NCBI GenBank assembly: GCA_934141615.1
Contig: CAKPCM010000015.1
Coordinates: forward strand, 1-20,511
Reading direction: 5' to 3'
DNA from: an uncultured Bacilli bacterium
GTDB lineage: Bacteria > Bacillota_I > Bacilli_A > RF39 > UBA660
DNA length: 20,511 bases
Both the position numbers and the translations under genes were made by a program. The number at the start of each line of letters is the position of its first letter. Positions within the stretch are counted from its first letter, which is position 1. Positions 15,617 through 20,511 of this stretch are shown in pieces. A model generated the notes under the pieces. That model saw nothing but the letters and a program-made list of their open reading frames with translations. It did no database searches and was not told the DNA's origin.

Positions 15617-16672
15617 TTAGAACTTCCTAAGTAAATTTAATAATCTGATATTTTTATAAATAATTTCTCTACCTACCTTTTCATATTCAAGGAGTCCTTC
15701 ATTTGAAAGAGCATTTAAATATGTAGAAGCTGTTTGTCTTGTAACTTTACATCTATCTTCAATATAATTTATTCTTGTATAAACTTCATAGAATAATGAG
15801 TCCAACATTTCATCAGAATAAATTTTTGGCAACTTTTTCATAAATTCATCCTTATAAGATTTCATTTCTTCTTGAATTTTTTTAATTAATTCTATTGTGC
15901 TTTTTGATGTTTCTTCTATTCCCTTTAAAATATATACAATCCAATCTTCATAGTTATCGTTTTCTCTAAATTCAGTAAATAACCTATAATAATCACTTTT
16001 ATTTTTGTTAATATAATTACTTAAATAAAGAATTGGACTATCTAATAATTTATTTAATACTAAATATAATACATTTAGTATTCTTCCAGTTCTACCATTT
16101 CCATCATAAAATGGATGAATACTTTCAAACTGATAATGAATCAAAGCCATTTTAATTAACGGATCTATTTCATCATCTAAATTATTAATGTAATCTTCTA
16201 GATTTTTCAATAAATTTCTTATTTCCTCTTCAGTTTGTGGAGGAGTATATATTATCTTTCCAGTTACACTGTTTACTAAATTAGTTCCAGGTGTTTTTCT
16301 TATACCTGTTTTATTAGGTTCTATCATTGCCTGTAATCCAACTAATATATTTGTTGAAATAAATCCTTTTTCCTTTATTATTTCATATCCTCGCCAAATA
16401 GCACTCCTGTAGGCAACAACTTCTTTTGCTGCTTCTTCTTTAAATCCACTTTCAGTTAATACTTTATAAATACTATCATGAGTTGTAACTATATTTTCAA
16501 TTGCACTGCTGTCTTTCGCTTCATTAATTGTTATTGCATTAATAAGTATATGTTGATTAGGAATCGAATTAGCAAAACCTTTTAATTCCGCAAGTGATCT
16601 AGATGCTTCATTTAATGCTTCAAGAATTTTAGGCGTTTTTAAATCGTAATCATTAAATGGTAATATCTTCAT
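15617..16672 (-). CDS. Fic-family protein, class II, with C-terminal winged helix (351 aa)
   Basis: Fic enzymes usually transfer AMP from ATP to a hydroxyl on a target protein. The core motif HPFYDGNGRTGR is at 186-197 with catalytic H186. An N-terminal inhibitory helix motif SSAIEN (S55 to N60) matches the [S/T]xxxE[G/N] rule, which makes this a self-inhibited class II member. A Fic_N-type region covers about 1-100. Residues about 285-351 look like a winged helix (RCKVTRQTASTYLNALSNEGLLEYEKVGREI), as in Fic proteins that bind DNA. It is transcribed alone from a promoter overlapped by a palindrome made from repeats of TAACATAT, so autoregulation is likely. No antitoxin gene is adjacent. CG dinucleotides are scarce compared with neighbours (8 in 1,056 bp by eye). 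No clear terminator separates it from glmS. Confidence 0.93.
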   Translation of the reverse strand: MKILPFNDYDLKTPKILEALNEASRSLAELKGFANSIPNQHILINAITINEAKDSSAIENIVTTHDSIYKVLTESGFKEEAAKEVVAYRSAIWRGYEIIKEKGFISTNILVGLQAMIEPNKTGIRKTPGTNLVNSVTGKIIYTPPQTEEEIRNLLKNLEDYINNLDDEIDPLIKMALIHYQFESIHPFYDGNGRTGRILNVLYLVLNKLLDSPILYLSNYINKNKSDYYRLFTEFRENDNYEDWIVYILKGIEETSKSTIELIKKIQEEMKSYKDEFMKKLPKIYSDEMLDSLFYEVYTRINYIEDRCKVTRQTASTYLNALSNEGLLEYEKVGREIIYKNIRLLNLLRKF

Positions 16673-16692
16673 ATTATCATCTCCTTACATAT

Positions 16693-16721
16693 AATATACA
16701 CTATTTTTTTAACATATACAA
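16693..16721 (-). promoter_or_regulatory. Promoter of the fic gene
   Basis: On the minus strand, TTGTAT (plus 16716-16721), a 17-bp spacer and TATATT (plus 16693-16698). The ribosome binding site is AAGGAG. The -35 box lies inside the palindromic element at 16710-16732. Confidence 0.6.
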
Positions 16722-16759
16722 TAAATATGTTAAAATTTTATCATTTTTTTAACATATAC
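16703..16759. repeat. Triple TAACATAT operator cluster upstream of fic
   Basis: A 17-bp direct repeat ATTTTTTTAACATATAC occurs at 16703-16719 and 16743-16759, 40 bp apart. Between them an inverted copy (ATATGTTA, 16725-16732) forms a perfect 8-bp palindrome with the first copy across 7 bp (16710-16732). The palindrome covers the -35 box of fic, as expected for an autorepressor site. The third copy may be a secondary site. Confidence 0.6.
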
Positions 16760-16814
16760 TGAAAACTTAATCAATTTTTTCGATTTCTTATTACTATAGT
16801 TGGCCATTAATATA

Positions 16815-17267
16815 TTAATACACAAGACTTGAATCTTGATATAAAACTATATCTTTGACATTTTTACTTACCTTTTTTAATATATCATTATCATCATCTA
16901 TTAATATTTTAAATCCATCTTGGCTGTTTAAAAAGTTAATTTTCAAATCAGCTGAAGAAGTATCTTTATACGTTTCTTTTGATATTATATGTCTATTATT
17001 CTTTGGAAAAAATGGTGCATGATTATCTAACCAAACGTTTTTATCATTTATCTCGAAATCTTTCTTACAAATAGATAAAATATGTATATCGACATTTTTA
17101 ATTTGTGATATTTCTTCTAGTAATTTTATGTTATTTAAAAGAGGTCTTTTATTTAAGAAATCAAGTGGTTTTCCAAAATCATATTCTGCTATCACACCAT
17201 CCATATCAACGTATAGTTTAACCTTTTTATCAAGTGCATACTTTTCTATTTCTTCTACTATCTTCAT
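16815..17267 (-). CDS. HAD-superfamily phosphatase, 5'(3')-nucleotidase C-like (150 aa)
   Basis: Motif I, YVDMDGVIAEYD, supplies the nucleophile D21 and acid D23. A motif II serine lies in HILSIC (S65). A lysine follows in SKETYKD, and the closing acidic motif is ILIDDDND (D124/D125). KNVWLDNHAPFF in the middle resembles the deoxyribonucleotidase type C (NT5C) subgroup. The protein is short and has a minimal cap. It is translated from AAGGAGA placed in the 11-nt gap after recG, so it is the second gene of the recG operon. Cleaning up nucleotides beside DNA repair would make sense, but the substrate is inferred. No convincing terminator follows; only an AT-only ATTAATATATTAAT palindrome (about 16806-16819) overlaps its end. 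Confidence 0.78.
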   Translation of the reverse strand: MKIVEEIEKYALDKKVKLYVDMDGVIAEYDFGKPLDFLNKRPLLNNIKLLEEISQIKNVDIHILSICKKDFEINDKNVWLDNHAPFFPKNNRHIISKETYKDTSSADLKINFLNSQDGFKILIDDDNDILKKVSKNVKDIVLYQDSSLVY

Positions 17268-17278
17268 TTTTTTCTCCT

Positions 17279-19201
17279 TTATTTAAACAGACAGTTAACG
17301 TCATCTCTTACCTTTACTAACAAATCATAATCTTTTCTTACATCTGACAATTTAAACGATAAGGCACCACTTTGCCTGCTTCCAAATAAATCACCTTGTC
17401 CTCTTAGTTTAAAGTCTGCTTCACTTATTTTGTATCCGTCATTTTCTTCTTCCATTATTTTAAGTCTCACCTTATCTTTATCACTTATTAAATAGCAGTA
17501 AGACTGAAGACTATTTCTACCTACTCTTCCCCTTAATTGATGAAGGGTAGAAAGACCAAATCTATCAGCGTCAAAAATAACCATAACAGTTGCATTTTTA
17601 ACGTCTACGCCAACTTCAATAACGGTAGTTGATATAAGAATATCTATATTTCCTTTAGCATACTCATCCATTACTTTTTCTTTTTCTGAATTATCCATTT
17701 TACCATGTAATATTTCTATATTATAATTTTTAAAAGCAAGGCTAAACTTATGTTTTAAATCATAAACGTTAGTATAATCGGTATCTTCATTTTCTTCTAC
17801 CATAGGTGCAATAACATATGCCTGATTACCATTTTTTAATGCTTTATATATTCCTTCTAAAACATCCTTTATCTCATCTTCTTTTTTTACCTTAGTAATA
17901 ACAGGAAGTCTTCCACTTGGTTTTGTCTTAATACTTGACGTATCAGTATCTCCATAAATAGTTAAAGCATAAGTTCTTGGAATTGGTGTTGCACTCATCA
18001 TTAAAACCTCTACGTTTAAACCTTTGTTTTTCAAAGCAAGACGCTGATTAACTCCAAATCTATGTTGCTCATCCGTTATGACAAGACCTAAATTATTCCA
18101 CACAACCTTATCACTTATTAGGGCGTGCGTTCCAATTAGCATATCTATTTTTTTATTTTGTATATCTTCATATACTTTTCGTTTTTCTTTTAAAGTCATC
18201 TTACCAGTTAAAAGGCCTATCTTAAAGTTCGTATCTTTAAATATATCACAAGCATTTTTATAATGCTGACGCGCTAAAACCTCAGTAGGTGCCATAAAAG
18301 AAGTTTGGTATCCACCGGTATATAATGCATAAGAAATAATAAATGCTACAATTGTTTTACCAGAGCCAACATCTCCTTGTAATAATCTGTTCATTAATGT
18401 GTCACCACAAATTTCATCAAGCATTTTAAAGGCTATCTTTTCTTGGTCACTCGTTAATTTAAATGGTAGGGAATTAATAAAGTTATGAACCATGGCTAAA
18501 GATATTTCCTTTTTATAAACATCTTTATGAATTTCATTTTTCTTCTTTAACAACTTAATGTTTTTCATATAGGTAAATATCTCTTCGTACTTAAGCGTTT
18601 TAAGTGCGGTCTTTAAACTATTTTCATCCTTTGGATTATGAATTATTCTAACTGCTTCATCTTCGCTAATTAAATTATATTTATTAATTAATTCTTCTGG
18701 GATATTATTATTTTCTTTAATCACATTTAATGCTGCGTTAATAAACGAATTCATTTGTTTAGATGTAATACCTTTACATAAGTGATAAACAGGCTCTATT
18801 TTCATTCCATCTTTTAAAGCACATATTTTTATATTTGAAGCAGTTATTAGTTCTTTTTTAGGATCATACTTACCTATTACGGTAACTTCACGTCCTGGAT
18901 AAATATTTGGTTTTAAAAAGGCTCTATTAAATATTACAACTTTAACTATTTTATTTTGAATATTACACCTAAATGTTAATCTGTTCATCTTTCCTCTAAA
19001 AAAATTTAAGGTTGGCATAGACTCTACTATCCCATCACCTACAAAATCATCAAAATACCTAGGATTGTTAATGTCTCTTCTAGCAAGAATTAAAAAACGA
19101 TATGGGTAATTTCTTATTAAATCTTCTGCGTTATATATTCCTAAATTATTTAATGTTTTAGCGGTTTTAGGTCCTATCTTATCTAGTTTTTCAAGTTCCA
19201 T
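17279..19201 (-). CDS. recG: ATP-dependent DNA helicase RecG (640 aa)
   Basis: RecG remodels stalled replication forks and branched recombination intermediates. The N-terminal wedge/OB region (about 1-230) begins with a helix-hairpin-like KIGPKTAKTLNNLGIYNAED. The helicase core has motif I GDVGSGKT (276-283), APTEVLA, motif II DEQH (377-380) followed by RFG, motif III SATPIPRT (403-410), STTVIEVGVDVKNA and the QLRGRVGR arginine-finger motif. Residues near the C-terminus (FGSRQSG) match the RecG end region. It is slightly shorter than the 680-690 aa common in other bacteria; the missing length is probably in the N-terminal region. The start is ATG at 19201 behind GGTGAT. It is first in an operon with the HAD phosphatase. 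Confidence 0.97.
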   Translation of the reverse strand: MELEKLDKIGPKTAKTLNNLGIYNAEDLIRNYPYRFLILARRDINNPRYFDDFVGDGIVESMPTLNFFRGKMNRLTFRCNIQNKIVKVVIFNRAFLKPNIYPGREVTVIGKYDPKKELITASNIKICALKDGMKIEPVYHLCKGITSKQMNSFINAALNVIKENNNIPEELINKYNLISEDEAVRIIHNPKDENSLKTALKTLKYEEIFTYMKNIKLLKKKNEIHKDVYKKEISLAMVHNFINSLPFKLTSDQEKIAFKMLDEICGDTLMNRLLQGDVGSGKTIVAFIISYALYTGGYQTSFMAPTEVLARQHYKNACDIFKDTNFKIGLLTGKMTLKEKRKVYEDIQNKKIDMLIGTHALISDKVVWNNLGLVITDEQHRFGVNQRLALKNKGLNVEVLMMSATPIPRTYALTIYGDTDTSSIKTKPSGRLPVITKVKKEDEIKDVLEGIYKALKNGNQAYVIAPMVEENEDTDYTNVYDLKHKFSLAFKNYNIEILHGKMDNSEKEKVMDEYAKGNIDILISTTVIEVGVDVKNATVMVIFDADRFGLSTLHQLRGRVGRNSLQSYCYLISDKDKVRLKIMEEENDGYKISEADFKLRGQGDLFGSRQSGALSFKLSDVRKDYDLLVKVRDDVNCLFK

Positions 19202-19229
19202 AATATCACCATTTTTTCTTTCTAATACA

Positions 19230-19259
19230 ATTATAACAAACGAATGTTTGAAAAATCAA
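19230..19259 (-). promoter_or_regulatory. Promoter of recG with a LexA-like palindrome in the spacer
   Basis: On the minus strand, TTGATT (plus 19254-19259), an 18-bp spacer and TATAAT (plus 19230-19235). The spacer contains the perfect palindrome CAAACGAATGTTTG (plus 19237-19250). This resembles the Gram-positive LexA box CGAACRNRYGTTYG but with A instead of G at the second position and a poorly matching centre. Confidence 0.6.
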
Positions 19260-19298
19260 TCGTGCGTTAAACTTTTTTAAAAAAATAATAAAAAAAGG

Positions 19299-19327
19299 TT
19301 GACTTTTACACCCTTTTCGATTAGTAT
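19299..19327 (+). promoter_or_regulatory. Promoter of small RNA B
   Basis: TTGACT (19299-19304), a 17-bp spacer and TAGTAT (19322-19327, 4 of 6 match). TATAAA overlaps at 19325-19330 but with a 20-bp spacer. The predicted start near 19333-19336 coincides with the base of the first hairpin. Confidence 0.55.
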
Positions 19328-19332
19328 AAATG

Positions 19333-19438
19333 GCACCAGCTCTGGAAAAACCAAAGCTGGCGCTAGTATCACAACTAGCCAACCCCTTTTTATTCTTTTT
19401 GAGATTGCATGGGAAACCGTGTGATCTCCTTTTTTTTG
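19333..19438 (+). ncRNA. Candidate small structured RNA B, upstream of the gerA-family gene
   Basis: A predicted RNA of about 105 nt. It begins with a long hairpin, CCAGCT-c-TGG-AAAAA-CCA-a-AGCTGG (19336-19360) closed by GC/GC around one mismatch. A second hairpin GCTAGT/ACTAGC (19362-19379) follows, then an unpaired CAACCCC and U-rich linker, then the terminator at 19401-19438. I recognise no riboswitch core, and no upstream segment is complementary to the terminator arm, so attenuation is not obvious. A 43-codon frame runs through it from an ATG at 19330 but has no ribosome binding site. It is either a trans-acting RNA or an unknown leader of the downstream gene. Confidence 0.55.
19401..19438 (+). 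terminator. Terminator with GNRA tetraloop, upstream of the gerA-family gene
   Basis: A 12-bp stem (19401-19412 with 19417-19428: GAGATTGCATGG/CCGTGTGATCTC, three G-U pairs) is capped by GAAA and followed by C and nine T residues. Confidence 0.88.
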
Positions 19439-19466
19439 AATTTTTTTTAAAATTTAGTTAATAATA
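19437..19466 (+). promoter_or_regulatory. Possible sigma-G-like promoter of the gerA-family gene
   Basis: TGAATT (19437-19442), a 17-bp spacer and AATAATA (19460-19466). These match the Bacillus forespore sigma-G consensus (TGMATA, CATNMTA) at 5 of 6 and 6 of 7 positions. Transcription would start just before the AGAGGG ribosome binding site. The region is so AT-rich that chance matches are likely. Confidence 0.35.
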
Positions 19467-19485
19467 TTTAAAAAAGAGGGATAAT

Positions 19486-20511
19486 ATGACAATATCAAAA
19501 ACAAAAGAAAAAGTTATAGAAGAAATTAAAAAAAGAACTGGAGACGCACCCGATGTAACATACAAAAATTACCCAATTGGAAATAAATCAATTACGTTTA
19601 TATATTCAAACAGTGTAAGTAGTCAAAATGATATAAATGATTTTATCTTAAGAAGGTTAGATGAAGAAGGCACAAAACTTTTAGATAAAGATATCTTTAC
19701 ATACGTTAAAAACTATGTTCCCAATAACACCGCCGTTTTAATAAGCACAATAAAGGATGCTTTATATTATCTTTTTAATGGGTTTACATTAGTTTTATTC
19801 GATGATGAAAAGAAAATAATTGCGTTTGAAAATAAAGCTAATCTAACAAGTAGTGTCCAAAGAAGCGAAAATGAAAAAAGTCTTAAAGGACCGCTTGATT
19901 CTTTTACCGAAAATTATCAATCAAACATCGGAATGATAAGAAGAAGACTAAAAACGGAAGATTTATGGATTAAGGAAGTAACTGTTGGTGAAAAAAGTAA
20001 AACAAAAGTTGCTCTTTTTTATTTAAATGGTGTGTGTGATAAAAAATTAATTGATAAAATATACAAAAAAATAAAAAACATAAAAATCGATTACGTAGGA
20101 AATTCCAATTATATAATTGATGCCATAAGTAATTCTAATAGAGCGATATTCCCTATTACGCTTCCAACTGAAAGGCCTGATTTAGCGTGCCAAATGCTTC
20201 TTCAGGGAAGATGCGTCCTTATGTGTGAAAACTCAAATGAAGTCGTAATATTACCTTGCACCTTTATTGATTTTTTTAAAACGCCTGATGATTATTATGA
20301 AAAAAGCCTTAACGTATTTGCAAGCAGAGTAATAAGAATTGTATCCATGTTATTAAGCCTTCTAACGCCCGCTATTTACATATCTCTTATGGCTTACAAT
20401 CTAGAAGCCATTCCAAGTGGTCTTTTAATTAATTTTTCAATTCAAAGAGATGGCGTTCCCTTTACCACGGTATTTGAAATATTAGTTATGAGTTTTATGT
20501 TCCAAGTATTA
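19486..20511 (+). CDS. GerA-family spore germination protein, A subunit (partial, 342+ aa)
   Basis: The frame is open from ATG 19486 (AGAGGG ribosome binding site at 19475-19480) to the end of the window, so the C-terminus is missing. Full GerAA-type proteins are about 480-530 aa. Family hallmarks are GPLDSFTENYQSNIGMIRRR near residue 130, LPTERPDLACQMLLQGR, and the start of the TM region VIRIVSMLLSLLTPAIYIS followed by LEAIPSGLL. The large N-terminal part is the soluble domain; TM helices begin about residue 285. In spores these proteins are part of the inner-membrane nutrient receptor. Partner B and C subunits may lie beyond the window. The family is firm, and the gene implies that this lineage makes spores or descends from one that did. 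Confidence 0.9.
   Translation, partial: MTISKTKEKVIEEIKKRTGDAPDVTYKNYPIGNKSITFIYSNSVSSQNDINDFILRRLDEEGTKLLDKDIFTYVKNYVPNNTAVLISTIKDALYYLFNGFTLVLFDDEKKIIAFENKANLTSSVQRSENEKSLKGPLDSFTENYQSNIGMIRRRLKTEDLWIKEVTVGEKSKTKVALFYLNGVCDKKLIDKIYKKIKNIKIDYVGNSNYIIDAISNSNRAIFPITLPTERPDLACQMLLQGRCVLMCENSNEVVILPCTFIDFFKTPDDYYEKSLNVFASRVIRIVSMLLSLLTPAIYISLMAYNLEAIPSGLLINFSIQRDGVPFTTVFEILVMSFMFQVL

Noticed and set aside
19330..19461. A 43-codon open frame starting at ATG 19330 through small RNA B.
   Set aside because: It has no ribosome binding site and its ATG lies before or at the predicted transcription start. The second half is mostly Phe/Leu from the T-rich linker and terminator, and the hairpins explain the sequence better.

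Overview
The window looks like a piece of chromosome from a very AT-rich Bacillota (low-GC Firmicute), probably an uncultured gut-type lineage. Evidence for this: a GerA-family spore germination gene, a glmS mRNA led by a glmS self-cleaving ribozyme, AGGAGG-type ribosome binding sites, sigma-A promoters with 17-bp spacers, and short U-tract intrinsic terminators. Translation fits the standard code: Trp is TGG throughout. All 14 complete genes stop with TAA (11) or TAG (3). No mobile element, CRISPR array, tRNA or rRNA was seen.

Layout, left to right. (1) 26-3959: an ABC exporter operon (ATPase then FtsX/MacB-type permease, minus strand) diverges from its likely TetR repressor. The shared 160-bp control region holds two consensus promoters and two near-identical 24-bp palindromic operators 62 bp apart. 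(2) 3979-6566: a minus-strand pair, a membrane-anchored BspA-type leucine-rich-repeat protein followed by a histidine phosphatase/glycosyltransferase fusion. (3) 6724-7554: a TtcA/TilS-family tRNA thiolation enzyme. (4) 7610-11567: two large surface proteins, a three-TM right-handed beta-helix protein and an arylsulfotransferase-like enzyme, each with its own terminator. (5) 11655-13306: an FMN-binding split-barrel protein with a C-terminal PCP_red-like domain, followed by a membrane-anchored XRE regulator. (6) 13357-15560: glmS with its ribozyme upstream; downstream is a separate promoter, a structured ~80-nt RNA and a strong terminator. (7) 15617-19201: a class II Fic protein with a self-overlapping operator, then recG followed by a small HAD phosphatase in one operon. 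(8) 19299-20511: on the plus strand, a second promoter-RNA-terminator cassette, then the start of a GerA-family gene that runs off the end.

The genes cover cell-envelope work (amino-sugar supply by GlmS, surface proteins, glycosyl transfer, export), information processing (RecG, tRNA thiolation) and sporulation. The items most worth follow-up are the two small-RNA-like cassettes at 13357-13480 and 19299-19438. They share an architecture: consensus promoter, two 5' hairpins, an unpaired C-rich AACCCC stretch, then a terminator. Each sits just upstream of a gene that appears to have its own promoter. Everything here was read by eye; no searches or folding programs were run.
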